A DNA stretch of 64,000 nt from JAFAXD01 sp051985675 (GCA_051985675.1 JBPYFJ010000035.1:1-64000); one strand, 5' to 3'. Positions 35,506-44,173 are shown, counted from the stretch's first letter. A program made the numbers and translations. The notes: generated from the sequence alone by a model not told the origin.

Positions 35506-36785
35506 GCGGCGGGCTCCCGTCCCAGGACAAGCGATACGTTCTGGCCGCCGAACCCGAACGAGTTGGACACCGCGTGGCGAACCTTGGCGTCGCGCGCTAC
35601 GTTCGGGACCACGTCTAGCGGAATGGTCGGATCGGGAACCGCGTAATTGATGGTGGGCGGAATGCGCTGCCGGTCCAGCGTCAGCAGCGTGAAGATCGCC
35701 TCGACCGCGCCCGCCGCCGAAAGCGTGTGGCCGATCATCGATTTGTTGGAGGAAATCGCCACCGCCTTGGCGTGATCGCCCAGCACGGCCGTGACCGCCA
35801 GACATTCCATCTTGTCGTTTTCGGGCGTGCCGGTGCCGTGTGCGTTGATGTAGTCGATATCCTGCGGTTGAAGCCCGGCGTCGGCGATCGCGTTGTGCAG
35901 GCAGCCGATGATCGGCTTGCCATCGGGGCTCGAACGCGTGCGGTGGAACGAGTCGGCGAGCTCACCACAGCCCTCCACGACGCCGAGGATCTTGGCGCCG
36001 CGCGCGCGCGCGCTTTCGTAGCTTTCAAGCACGACGGCGCCGGCACCCTCGGCCATCACGAAGCCGTCGCGGTTCTTGGAGAACGGCTTCGACGCGCCCT
36101 CGGGAGGATCGTTTTGGGTCGAGAGCGCCGACAGCAGCGAAAAGCGCACCAGGCTTTCCGAATTGATCGAGCCGTCGGTCGCAACGCACAGCGCCGCGTC
36201 GGTCTCACCGCGGCGGATGGCTTCCAATCCGAGTTGAATTGCGCTGGCGCCCGACGCGCAGGCCGTCGACAGCGAAATCGGCGAGCCTTGGGTGCCGAAT
36301 TTCGCCGCCAGATCGTAGCCCACTGACCCGAATAGAAACCGCTCGTGATAATGTCGAAAGCGTCCACTGGCCGCGGCGCGAAGCAGATCGTCGTAGTTGA
36401 CGTCGGCGTTGGTACCCGACGCCTGCGCGAGCTCCTGGCGTTGCGGCCATTCAAGCTCGATCGGTGCCACCGCTAGAAACAGCGGCCCCGGAAAACTACC
36501 GCGGCTGCCGATTGCCGATTCGCCCAGCGCTTCTTCGATCGCAAGCTCCGCCAGCCGTTCGGCCAGCGCGGGAGCGGACATCGGTTCGACTGGAACGAAG
36601 TCAACCGTGCCGGCGACGCGCGTCTTGAAGTTGTCGGTCGAAAAGCGGGTGATCGCCCGAATCCCGGACTTGCCGGCGGTCAGTTTGGCCCAATTGTCGG
36701 TCTTGCCGGCGCCCAGCGACGTGACCACGCCCATGCCGGTGACCACAACGACGGGCCGGCCCGACTTGTCGCGTAATTGTGCCAT
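35502..36785 (-). CDS. fabF1XL: Beta-ketoacyl-ACP synthase, catalytically complete
   Basis: A 427-residue FabF-type condensing enzyme with the full catalytic triad: Cys176 in STACASG, His316 in NAHGTGT and His353 in IGHTLSAAG. It would elongate acyl-AcpXL with malonyl units to reach C26-C28. The neighbour upstream is a ketosynthase homologue without the cysteine, so the two may act as a heterodimer. The stop overlaps the fabG start. The 19-bp gap from the preceding gene keeps it in one operon. Confidence 0.92.
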   Translation of the reverse strand: MAQLRDKSGRPVVVVTGMGVVTSLGAGKTDNWAKLTAGKSGIRAITRFSTDNFKTRVAGTVDFVPVEPMSAPALAERLAELAIEEALGESAIGSRGSFPGPLFLAVAPIELEWPQRQELAQASGTNADVNYDDLLRAAASGRFRHYHERFLFGSVGYDLAAKFGTQGSPISLSTACASGASAIQLGLEAIRRGETDAALCVATDGSINSESLVRFSLLSALSTQNDPPEGASKPFSKNRDGFVMAEGAGAVVLESYESARARGAKILGVVEGCGELADSFHRTRSSPDGKPIIGCLHNAIADAGLQPQDIDYINAHGTGTPENDKMECLAVTAVLGDHAKAVAISSNKSMIGHTLSAAGAVEAIFTLLTLDRQRIPPTINYAVPDPTIPLDVVPNVARDAKVRHAVSNSFGFGGQNVSLVLGREPAA

Positions 36786-36804
36786 CTCGGTTCTCCCAAA
36801 GCGC

Positions 36805-37989
36805 TCAAACTGGCTCTACCAGCGCGAGGCCTTCGCCGCGCCAATGGCTGACCCCGGTGACGACCGCGCGAGCAAGCCCTCCCGGCATCGGTTGCTCGAC
36901 CCCGGTCGCATCAAAAGGTGGAAACAGTTTACCGTAATTCAAGGCAAGCGCCGCAACCGCGATATTCATGGTGAATTGCGGCTCAACGCCGTGTCCGAAA
37001 TGGCTTCCCGTAGCACGCACCGCAACGTCCGGATGGCGCCCCAGGAAGGCGCGCTCTTCCGCGGCGGCTGGCTCGGTGCCCGGGGCACCGGAAATGACCG
37101 CGGTCCCGGCGTCGGGGATACCCAACTCCGTCCACATCCGATCGAGGCTCGCTTCGATCGATCCCGGACGGCGCGTGCCCGACTGGACCGTGACGGCGGA
37201 TAATTTGGCGAGCGGCGACGCCTGCCGACGCTGCGCGTGTTCGCGGCTTTCCAGCACCACAAAGGCACCCAGCGATGCGAGCGCGAATCCAGGCGCCGCT
37301 CGCCGATCCCAGACCGTGTGAAACGCATCCTTGAGGCAATAACCTCCGAACTCATAGAGCATCAGAAGGTCCTTGCGCTCGCCGTTCTGCGCGCCTCCGA
37401 CCAATGCGATATCGCTCTGGCCGGCCTTGATGCGCGCCGTTGCGATCCGCGTCGCGTCGACGCCGGCGAGCTCTTCGCCCATGAACGTGCGTGATGACCC
37501 GGTCACGCCGTGGACGATCGAGATGTTGCCGGCCAAAAGGTTCGACAGCTGCGCGAGAAACAGCGTGGGCCGCAAATCACTCATCAGCCGTTCGTTGAGG
37601 AAGCGGTCGCGATTGTCGGCCTTGGGCAAGCCCGAGAGAATCGCCGCGTCCGCCGCCCAGTCGCGCTCGCCGCCGCCTGCCGCAACGATCATGTCCATGC
37701 GGCCGAGCAACTCGGCGTTGCCCTTGGCGCCCGCGCTGTCGAGCGCGAGGCCCGCGGCGTAAGTTCCGATCCGCTGCCAAGGCTCCATCTGGCGCTGATC
37801 GCCCTTTTTCGGAATCTGCTTATCGAAGTCGACGCGGGCGAGCGCGTGAACCACATTGGGCGCAAACGTCTTGGTATCGGCGGTCGGGGAGGGTTCGCTC
37901 AGTCCGCGCCAGTGTGCCTCCGGCCCCTCACCGAGACACGAAATGATGCCAACGCCGGTGATCAAGACATCGCGCGGCGCATCAGCCAT
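36805..37989 (-). CDS. fabF2XL: Ketosynthase homologue lacking the active-site cysteine
   Basis: A 394-residue protein with the thiolase fold of FabF but a degenerate active site. The segment aligned with TACTSG reads GVTGSSR (161-167) and has no cysteine. The NAHGTGT motif is replaced by SGAPGTEP, losing the first histidine. The second histidine survives in GSHFGHG. This pattern resembles the chain-length-factor (KS-beta) subunits of type II polyketide synthases. It occupies the fabF2XL position of the rhizobial cluster. A role as non-catalytic partner that sets chain length is inference. It overlaps the fabZ gene by eight bases. Confidence 0.82.
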   Translation of the reverse strand: MADAPRDVLITGVGIISCLGEGPEAHWRGLSEPSPTADTKTFAPNVVHALARVDFDKQIPKKGDQRQMEPWQRIGTYAAGLALDSAGAKGNAELLGRMDMIVAAGGGERDWAADAAILSGLPKADNRDRFLNERLMSDLRPTLFLAQLSNLLAGNISIVHGVTGSSRTFMGEELAGVDATRIATARIKAGQSDIALVGGAQNGERKDLLMLYEFGGYCLKDAFHTVWDRRAAPGFALASLGAFVVLESREHAQRRQASPLAKLSAVTVQSGTRRPGSIEASLDRMWTELGIPDAGTAVISGAPGTEPAAAEERAFLGRHPDVAVRATGSHFGHGVEPQFTMNIAVAALALNYGKLFPPFDATGVEQPMPGGLARAVVTGVSHWRGEGLALVEPV

Positions 37990-38455
37990 CGGCTAGCGCC
38001 TGCATTGGAAACCCGATCCGCGCAGCCGTCTCTTCCATGGCGCGGCGCATGCTCTTTTCCGGGAACGGCATGACCCGAAAAGTGATCTCGGCATCGCAGA
38101 TCGGCTTGCCGTCGGCCGCGATCGTGGCCTTGGTGATCGCGTAACCCGAGCCGTCGTGCAGCAGCTTGGCAGTGATATCGAGGTTTGTCCCGGGAAGCAC
38201 GAACGTGCGCAGCTTGGCGTCCTTGATGGCCGCCAGAAACGGCATGCGCTCGAACTTCGTCAGCCCGATCACGAGCCAACCCGATGTCTGCGCCATCGAT
38301 TCGATCAGCAGCACGCCGGGCATCAAGGGGTTGCCCGGAAAATGTCCTTCGAAAATCGTGCTCTCGCGGGGGACAACGGCCTCCACGCGGATCGTCCAGG
38401 CGCTGACGTCGAGTGCGACAATCCGATCGATGAGCTGAAAATACTCAATCCGCAT
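37982..38455 (-). CDS. fabZXL: 3-hydroxyacyl-ACP dehydratase FabZ-like
   Basis: A hot-dog-fold dehydratase of 157 residues. Catalytic residues are His38 in EGHFPGNP and Glu52 in LLIESMAQ. It would dehydrate the 3-hydroxyacyl-AcpXL intermediate. The ATG at 38455 is chosen because it starts the recognisable domain (RIEYFQLIDRI); longer readings cross the acpXL gene. It follows acpXL by 10 bp and overlaps the next ketosynthase gene. Confidence 0.88.
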   Translation of the reverse strand: MRIEYFQLIDRIVALDVSAWTIRVEAVVPRESTIFEGHFPGNPLMPGVLLIESMAQTSGWLVIGLTKFERMPFLAAIKDAKLRTFVLPGTNLDITAKLLHDGSGYAITKATIAADGKPICDAEITFRVMPFPEKSMRRAMEETAARIGFPMQALADG

Positions 38456-38465
38456 GCCGGGAAGC

Positions 38466-38747
38466 TCAGGCCCCCTTGGCGGCAACGAGACCGTCGATGC
38501 GGGTGCACAGGTTCTGCAACACGAAATATTGCTCGGTCGTGGCTTTGCCGTCGTTGACCTCCTGGGTCCACTGTTCGAGCGGCAGTTTGATCCCAAAGGC
38601 CTTGTCGATGGCGAACGCGATGTCGAGAAAATCCAAGCTGTCGATCCCGAGATCCTCGATGGCGTGACTCTCCGGCTTGATAGTATCGCGTGGGATGTCG
38701 CACGTCTCGGCGATGATGTTGGCGACGGTATCGAACGTCGAGGACAT
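38466..38747 (-). CDS. acpXL: Specialised acyl carrier protein AcpXL
   Basis: A 93-residue acyl carrier protein, first gene of the cluster. The phosphopantetheine site is Ser37 in GIDSLDF. The protein is longer at its C-terminus than the housekeeping ACP and matches AcpXL of rhizobia (IIAETCDIPRDTIKPESH and LPLEQWTQEVNDG). AcpXL holds the growing very-long-chain acyl group before LpxXL moves it to lipid A. The promoter should lie in the 250 bp upstream (38748-38997), where I recognise no gene. Confidence 0.93.
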   Translation of the reverse strand: MSSTFDTVANIIAETCDIPRDTIKPESHAIEDLGIDSLDFLDIAFAIDKAFGIKLPLEQWTQEVNDGKATTEQYFVLQNLCTRIDGLVAAKGA

Positions 38748-38997
38748 GTGAACCCTTTGATCGTTTTATGTTTTTGAAGCAGCCCGAGTCGGCGCGGCAA
38801 CCCGCAGCAAACTCCCAGCCGACAGCGCCATCCGTGCTGGCCCGTATATCCAAGTGCGTTCGCGAGCGCAATGGCGGGGAGGGGGCCGCAGACCGGCGGC
38901 CGGCTTGGCGAAAACATGGGCGGCGACCGCGGGTTATGGCGGCTCGGCGGCTGTGGTCCGGGGGTGCGGCAGCGCCCTCGAGGCCCCGTGCTAATCC

Positions 38998-39339
38998 TCA
39001 GCGCGCATTGATCGGGGCGTCAATCGTCATGCAGTTACGACGGCCGCTCAAAACACAGTCCTGCGCCTTGCGCATCTGCACGATCGCGTTCATCAGCCAA
39101 ATGCCGCAACCGACGAGGACGAGCGCAACCACCACGGCGATCAAGTTCATCAGCATGCGGTGGCGATAGTCGTCGTCCCGGCTTTGTGTGTATTTGTGCA
39201 GATCCTCGACCGGGGACCACTGCGGGTCGCGCACCGGGGGCCGCGCGCGCGGCCGGAATTGCAGCACGCGGCCGTCTGGCCGGATCGGGGCCTTCGGATC
39301 CATGCCGGGCTCAGGTTGCTCAGTCACTGATGGTCCCAC
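38998..39339 (-). CDS. Hypothetical single-pass membrane protein
   Basis: A protein of up to 113 residues with a charged, proline-rich N-terminal half, one strong transmembrane segment (LIAVVVALVLVGCGIWLM, about 64-81) and a short tail with two cysteines. The start is uncertain: GTG at 39339, GTG at 39327 and ATG at 39303 are all in frame. It has a coherent soluble-then-membrane pattern and starts back-to-back with the next plus-strand gene. I do not recognise the family. Confidence 0.6.
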   Translation of the reverse strand: MGPSVTEQPEPGMDPKAPIRPDGRVLQFRPRARPPVRDPQWSPVEDLHKYTQSRDDDYRHRMLMNLIAVVVALVLVGCGIWLMNAIVQMRKAQDCVLSGRRNCMTIDAPINAR

Positions 39340-39351
39340 TAAACTGCCAGC

Positions 39352-39687
39352 ATGTCACACACGGTCCGCGGCCGCATCGTTGCCGTTCTGGCGGCCTATG
39401 CGCTCGCCCTGCAACCCATCACCGCTGCAGCGCTCACGCAAGGGCCGCAGCTCGGGTCGGTAATTTGTTCCGGTGCGGATCCCGGCAGCACGCCGGCGCC
39501 CGGCCACCGGCAAGACGTCGCCTGTTGTCCGAGTTCCTGTTGCGGAGACCTGGTCGAGCCGCCGCCGCCGCGCGCATCCGTGATCCTGCCGCAAGCGGTG
39601 GCCGACTTCGTGCCGGCCGCAACGCCCGCGGTTGCGCCGGTCCGCACGCACCTTCGGCGCTCCCGCGCCCCGCCGGCGCCGTGCTGA
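39352..39687 (+). CDS. Small secreted Cys-rich protein, possibly DUF2946-like
   Basis: A 111-residue protein with an N-terminal signal-like segment (VAVLAAYALALQPITAAAL) and a cysteine cluster, CSG followed by CCPSSCCG, ahead of a Pro/Ala-rich tail. DUF2946 proteins share this outline and often sit beside copper genes, and the next gene is a copper chaperone 78 bp downstream. A metal-related role is therefore possible but is inference; family membership is tentative. Confidence 0.6.
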   Translation: MSHTVRGRIVAVLAAYALALQPITAAALTQGPQLGSVICSGADPGSTPAPGHRQDVACCPSSCCGDLVEPPPPRASVILPQAVADFVPAATPAVAPVRTHLRRSRAPPAPC

Positions 39688-39765
39688 CCCAGGATCGCTA
39701 AACCTCCTTAACCCGCTGCGACCCGCGTGGTTGCGCGCCATCATCATCGACCGGAGTCCACCATC

Positions 39766-40287
39766 ATGAAAGCCCTCGCAGGCCTGTTTGCCGCTGCGCT
39801 CGGTCTGACCGCGGCCCAGGCCCAAGACACATCGGCCGACTACAAACTCGGCTCATTGCAAATTTCGCAGCCATGGTCGCGCGCCACCCCCAAGGGCGCG
39901 ACCGTCGCCGGCGCCTATGTCAAGATCACCAACACCGGCACGGCCCCCGACCGGCTCGTCGGCGGCTCCTCGCCGGTTGCCGGTCGCTTCGAGGTCCATG
40001 AAATGAGCATGGACAAGGGCGTCATGAAAATGCGCCCGGTCAAGGGTGGCCTCGAGATCAAGCCGGGACAAAGCGTCGAGTTCAAGCCCGGCTCCTATCA
40101 CATCATGCTGCTCGATCTGAAGCAGCCGCTGCAGAAGGGCGACCACGTCAAAGGCACGCTGAATTTCGAGAAAGCCGGATCGGTCGACATCGACTACACG
40201 GTAGTCGGCGTCGGGGAGACGGCGGGCGCGGCGCCATCCGCGCCACCCGGCCACGACATGCACGGGATGCCCGGCATGTCGCACTAG
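39766..40287 (+). CDS. Periplasmic copper chaperone PCu(A)C
   Basis: A 173-residue secreted protein (signal peptide ending AQA-QDT) of the PCu(A)C family, which delivers Cu(I) to the CuA site of cytochrome c oxidase. The copper motif is present: HEMSMDKGVMKM followed by YHIML, giving the H(M)...M...HxM pattern. The C-terminus has an extra His/Met-rich tail (PPGHDMHGMPGMSH), likely another copper site. The TAG stop is formed by the CTAG that begins a repeat element, so the reading frame ends exactly at the element boundary. Confidence 0.9.
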   Translation: MKALAGLFAAALGLTAAQAQDTSADYKLGSLQISQPWSRATPKGATVAGAYVKITNTGTAPDRLVGGSSPVAGRFEVHEMSMDKGVMKMRPVKGGLEIKPGQSVEFKPGSYHIMLLDLKQPLQKGDHVKGTLNFEKAGSVDIDYTVVGVGETAGAAPSAPPGHDMHGMPGMSH

Positions 40288-40449
40288 TGCCCGTTTCCGA
40301 AGTTCGTGATACATCGCCGCACCCTCTGACACGAACTTCGGAAACAAAGGGGCACTAGCAAGTATTTGATTCTAGTGCCGCTTATCGATTTGAAGTTCCT
40401 GAACGAGCTTGCGGCAGGTGGTGCAGGAACTTCAAATCGGCGGCACTGA
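40284..40449. repeat. Paired-hairpin intergenic repeat, copy 2
   Basis: About 166 bp with the same plan as the element at 22883-23047. The left hairpin has outer arms CTAGTGCCC and GGGGCACTAG and inner arms TTCCGAAGTTCGTG and CACGAACTTCGGAA. An AT-rich spacer ending TTGATT follows. The right hairpin has outer CTAGTGCCG and CGGCACT, with inner arms GATTTGAAGTTCCTG and CAGGAACTTCAAATC. The CTTGCGGCA loop motif is shared with copy 1. Inner arms differ between copies but stay self-complementary, which points to selection for structure. No open reading frame is carried. Confidence 0.8.
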
Positions 40450-40502
40450 CGGCCGGCTGCGGCGCGACCGCAGGCGGGTCGAATACCGCCTGCGAGTGCC
40501 GG

Positions 40503-41093
40503 CTAACCCAGCGCCGGCTCCGCGAAGGGCGCGATCGTGCCGGCCGGCAACGGAACCCGAAACGTGTTGAGCACCATCGAAGTCAACGTGTAGGACCCGA
40601 GGATCCCCAGGAACTCGACCATCCCGGCGTCGCCGATCAGAGCGTGGACGCGCTTGTAGGTTCGGTCGGACACCCGCCGTTTCTGGTGCAGCTCCTTGAT
40701 GAAATCGTAGAGCGCGCGCTCGTCCTTGGGCGCCTTGGCGGGCGTGCGCCCGGCCTTGAGGTCGCGAATCGTCTGCGGCAGCACGCCTACGCGCTCGGCC
40801 TCCTGCGCATGGACGTAGAACTCGTACTGCGCCTTCCACATCTGTCCAATGACGAGGATCGCAAACTCGGACAGCCGCTTTGGCAATCGCGTCTTGAACC
40901 GGCAGAAGGCGGCGAACTGCTGAATGACCTCGCCGATCTCTGGCGCATACATGTAACAACCGAACGGGCCACCGAGCGACACGCCCTTGCCGCGCGGTCC
41001 TGAACGCAGCGAATTCAGCAGCGCGCGTTGGGCCTGGTCGAGTTGATCTTCGGACAATTGCGAAAGGCGGGGAGTGAGTTTTTTGGTTGCCAT
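40503..41093 (-). CDS. Carboxymuconolactone decarboxylase-like protein
   Basis: A 196-residue all-helical protein of the AhpD/CMD superfamily. The core reads RLPKRLSEFAILVIGQMWKAQYEFYVHAQEA, where AhpD peroxidases carry a CxxC pair; both cysteines are missing, so it is not an AhpD-type reductase. A decarboxylase or unknown role is left. It begins about 60 bp after the stop of the upstream dehydrogenase gene on the same strand. No pathway partner is obvious. Confidence 0.78.
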   Translation of the reverse strand: MATKKLTPRLSQLSEDQLDQAQRALLNSLRSGPRGKGVSLGGPFGCYMYAPEIGEVIQQFAAFCRFKTRLPKRLSEFAILVIGQMWKAQYEFYVHAQEAERVGVLPQTIRDLKAGRTPAKAPKDERALYDFIKELHQKRRVSDRTYKRVHALIGDAGMVEFLGILGSYTLTSMVLNTFRVPLPAGTIAPFAEPALG

Positions 41094-41153
41094 GCATAAC
41101 CCGTCGAATGGATCGCGTTTAAGGTGAAAGCATTCGTTGTGTACGGGCGCGAT

Positions 41154-42221
41154 CTAGCCCGTCACACTCGCGCCGCCGAACTTTTCTTTCCAGCGCGGGA
41201 TGACTTCGCGATTGAAGACATTGTCGGGCACGTTGCCGGCCAAAGCCGCGATCACCGAACGGGCCGCCCATTCGATCCCGGGACCGAGCTGGGCATCCTC
41301 GTTGAACGAGGCCGAGTGCGGCGACAGCAGGATCTTGTCGCCGAGCTGACGCAGGGGCGAGCCGGCGGGCAGGGGCTCCTCGACGAACGCATCGATGGCG
41401 GCGGCGCGCAGCGCGCCGGCCTTGAGCGCGTGCGCCAGCGCGGTCTCATCGATCAGGCCGCCACGGGCCGCGTTGATGACGACCGCGGTCGGCTTCATGA
41501 TCGCGAGTTCGCGCGCACCCATCATGCCGCGCGTGTCCTTGGTCAGCGGCGTGTGGAACGTCACCACGTCGGATTCGCGCAACAGCGTGTGATAGTCGAC
41601 CGACGCCACGCCCGCGAGCAGAAAGCGGGCCGGCTCGATCAAGGGATCGTAGGCGATGAGCCGAACGCGCCAGGGCGCCAGCAGGTTGGCGACGCGCGTG
41701 CCGATGCGACCCAGCCCGACGATGCCGACCGTGATGCCAGGCCGATTATCGGAATAACGCATGCCCAGATAGACGGAGGTGAGGTGCGGCTCGCGCCACT
41801 TGCCGGCGCGGATTTCGCTGTCGCGCTCGCGCACGCGTTTGAGCAGGGCGAGGATCATGGCGACCGTCGTTTCGGCGACGCCGAAACAATTCGCCTCCGT
41901 CGGCGCATGACAGACCATGATCCCAAGATCGCTCGCCGCGTCCGTATCGATGTCGTCGACACCGGCGGTGTATTTCGCCACCACCCGCAGACGCTGGCAG
42001 GCCTCCAGCAGAGGGCGGTCGAGCGGCGTGAACCGGCTGTAGGTCCCCATCAGGGCAACCGCGTCGCGGGCCGCTGCAAGAAACGGCTCCCGATGCTGGC
42101 CGCCGGGTGTCTGCCAGCGTCGATCGCCCTCGACCACATCGAGACCGGCATTGCGCAAGGCGTCGACGATCGGCTTCGGCTCCTCACGCGGCGCGTAGAG
42201 GAGAACTTTCGGCTTCGACAT
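41154..42221 (-). CDS. D-2-hydroxyacid dehydrogenase (phosphoglycerate dehydrogenase-like)
   Basis: An NAD-dependent dehydrogenase of 355 residues with the D-isomer-specific fold. Rossmann motif GLGRIG is at 169-174 and the catalytic residues are Arg253 in NAARGG, Glu281 or Glu282 in FVEEPLP, and His302 in LSPHSA. It lacks the regulatory ACT domain of biosynthetic SerA. Substrate is not predictable: phosphoglycerate, hydroxypyruvate or another 2-oxo acid is possible. No strong operon partner, though the CMD-like gene follows at 60 bp. Confidence 0.85.
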   Translation of the reverse strand: MSKPKVLLYAPREEPKPIVDALRNAGLDVVEGDRRWQTPGGQHREPFLAAARDAVALMGTYSRFTPLDRPLLEACQRLRVVAKYTAGVDDIDTDAASDLGIMVCHAPTEANCFGVAETTVAMILALLKRVRERDSEIRAGKWREPHLTSVYLGMRYSDNRPGITVGIVGLGRIGTRVANLLAPWRVRLIAYDPLIEPARFLLAGVASVDYHTLLRESDVVTFHTPLTKDTRGMMGARELAIMKPTAVVINAARGGLIDETALAHALKAGALRAAAIDAFVEEPLPAGSPLRQLGDKILLSPHSASFNEDAQLGPGIEWAARSVIAALAGNVPDNVFNREVIPRWKEKFGGASVTG

Positions 42222-42344
42222 GCGGGAATTCCTCTTGGACGGCTTGCGCAGGCCGCACGAGTGTCCGCACGCGAGCGGATGGGGTCAAGCGGCGAGGGAA
42301 TGCGCTAACGCGCGCCGCCTATGTGATGTGAGATGCCGGTTTGG

Positions 42345-42659
42345 TCAGAAGGTCGTCGGCGGCGCGAAGAAACAGCGCCGGCTTCCATCGGGTCGCTTGC
42401 AGCGCCAATAAGCGCCGTCGGGCGACGGCTGCGCTTCCGAAAACGGAACAGTCTCTTTGCTGAACAGCGAGTAGCCACCCGCTGTGATGTGGACCTGGTC
42501 GCCCGGGACCGTGAAGCAGTCGCCCTCGCCGCAACACCACTCGCCGGCGGCGTTGCGCAACCCGCCGCGCGAAATCCAGCTGTCATGTGCGGGGCTTTGG
42601 GAACAAGCGAGGAGGACGAGGACAAGCGCAAGTTGCAACCGAGCAACAAGTCCGCTCAT
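42345..42659 (-). CDS. Conserved hypothetical secreted Cys-rich protein
   Basis: A 104-residue exported protein. The signal peptide contains LALVLVLLACSQS, so it may be a lipoprotein. The mature part has HDSWISRGGLRNAAGEWCCGEGDCF and a second half with two cysteines (WRCKRPDG and RRCFF), suggesting disulfide bonds. I have seen this pattern as an uncharacterised protein in Bradyrhizobium-like genomes. The ATG at 42659 is preferred to one ten codons earlier because it puts the hydrophobic core at a normal distance. Function unknown. Confidence 0.65.
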   Translation of the reverse strand: MSGLVARLQLALVLVLLACSQSPAHDSWISRGGLRNAAGEWCCGEGDCFTVPGDQVHITAGGYSLFSKETVPFSEAQPSPDGAYWRCKRPDGSRRCFFAPPTTF

Positions 42660-42920
42660 TGGGTTGGCTCCTTCTATGCCCCGGCCCACGTTTGGTAACT
42701 GGGTGTGCTACTCCTTGGGTTCGTCCCCCTCCTTAACACTAGGTCTGGTTTTTCCGAGTCTACAAGCACTAGTATACGTGCCTCCACAGGCCGAGGAACA
42801 ATTCTGTTGCATCGCAGCATTGCCACATTGGTGGCAGTTGCGCCGCGCCGCGGAGCATCGTTCGGGTGCCGAAGCGGGGCGGTCGCATTGTCGCCCGCAG
42901 CGCATGCGCCGGGCGCGGTA

Positions 42921-42942
42921 TCACGCGTCAGGGAGCGCGTGA
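42921..42942. promoter_or_regulatory. Inverted repeat upstream of FAD monooxygenase, possible operator
   Basis: TCACGCG and CGCGTGA arms (7 bp, perfect) separated by 8 bp, ending 44 bp before the ATG at 42987. Size and place suit a binding site for a dimeric regulator. No regulator gene is adjacent, and the surrounding gap (42660-42986) holds no other recognised feature. Confidence 0.3.
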
Positions 42943-42986
42943 TAGCGTCAGGAAAACACTCAAACGCGACCTGGGGTCCATTCCGC

Positions 42987-44162
42987 ATGCAAAGAAAACT
43001 GCGCGTTGTCGTGATTGGCGCCGGGATTGGCGGCGTCGCCGCCGCCGGGGCGCTGCGCAAGCTTGGAATGGAGGTTGCGGTCTACGAACGTGCATCCGAT
43101 CTCGGCGAGGTCGGGGCCGGGCTCCAGATCGGCCCCAACGGGGTCAGGGTTCTGCGCGCACTCGGCCTCGAGGACACCCTGCAGGGCCTCGCTTTCGAGC
43201 CGACCGCAATCGTTTCGGTCAACTGGGACACCGCGAGCCTGCGCTACCGCGAACCACTCCAGGCAGTGGCGCGCCAGCAGTTCGGCGCGCCCTACATCAC
43301 GGCGCATCGCGCCGATCTGCATCGCCTGCTGCGGGAGACCGTGCCGGACAAGCTCATGACGCTCGAAGCCCGCTGCACCGGCGTCGCATCGTCTGAACAT
43401 CATGCGGTCGCGAGCTTCGACGATGGAACGCAGGTCGAAGCCGATCTCATCGTCGGCGCCGACGGCATTCGCTCGGTCGTGCGCGAGAGCCTGTTCGGCG
43501 CGGCGCCGGCGCGCTTCACCGAGCAAACCGGATGGCGCGCCATCCTCCCGATCGAACTGGTGCCGATGCGCGTCGGGCCGGACAAATCGGTCCAGATCGA
43601 ACGCTGTGAATACGTCGGGTGGATCGGTCCGAGCGGGCATGTGATCTGCTATCCGATCCGCGGCGGCGAGCTCTACAACATGTTCGTCGGCCGCGTATCA
43701 CCGGAATGGGCCGAGGAATCCTGGACCGCGCCCAGCACGCGCACGGAGATGCTCGCTGCGTTCGCCGGCTGGAACGACGCGCTGCTCGAGATGCTCAGCA
43801 AGGTCGAGCATGTGTTCAAATGGGGGATCTACGATCGCGATCCGCTGGCACATTGGACCAGCGGACGCGTGACGCTGTTGGGCGACGCAGCGCATCCGAT
43901 GATGCCGACGCTGGCGCAGGGAGCCTCAATCACGCTTGAGGACGCCTACGCGCTGGCGCGCAATGTCGCGCGCCACACCGAAGATCCGCGCGAGGCGCTG
44001 CGCGCCTACGAGGCGGAGCGGATCGAGCGTGCGCGCCGGGTGCAGTTGCAGGCGCGCGATCAGTTCAACAACAACCGCAAGGTGCCGGCCCCGCCGCCGC
44101 TCAGCCGCGACTGGATCTTCGAGCACGACGCGACCGCCGAGCCGATGGCGCTCGCGAGCTAG
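42987..44162 (+). CDS. FAD-dependent aromatic-ring monooxygenase
   Basis: A 391-residue flavoprotein hydroxylase of the salicylate hydroxylase/3-hydroxybenzoate 6-hydroxylase type. Motifs: the dinucleotide site GAGIGG (11-16), a DG motif in VGADGIRSVVR, and GDAAHP at 299-304 followed by the QGASITLEDA helix. It would add one oxygen atom to an aromatic acid using NAD(P)H. The ATG at 42987 begins the conserved domain; in-frame codons further upstream look non-coding. The convergent neighbours include a dienelactone hydrolase, which would fit an aromatic route, but the exact substrate is unknown. Confidence 0.87.
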   Translation: MQRKLRVVVIGAGIGGVAAAGALRKLGMEVAVYERASDLGEVGAGLQIGPNGVRVLRALGLEDTLQGLAFEPTAIVSVNWDTASLRYREPLQAVARQQFGAPYITAHRADLHRLLRETVPDKLMTLEARCTGVASSEHHAVASFDDGTQVEADLIVGADGIRSVVRESLFGAAPARFTEQTGWRAILPIELVPMRVGPDKSVQIERCEYVGWIGPSGHVICYPIRGGELYNMFVGRVSPEWAEESWTAPSTRTEMLAAFAGWNDALLEMLSKVEHVFKWGIYDRDPLAHWTSGRVTLLGDAAHPMMPTLAQGASITLEDAYALARNVARHTEDPREALRAYEAERIERARRVQLQARDQFNNNRKVPAPPPLSRDWIFEHDATAEPMALAS

Positions 44163-44173
44163 ATCAGCGGCGC

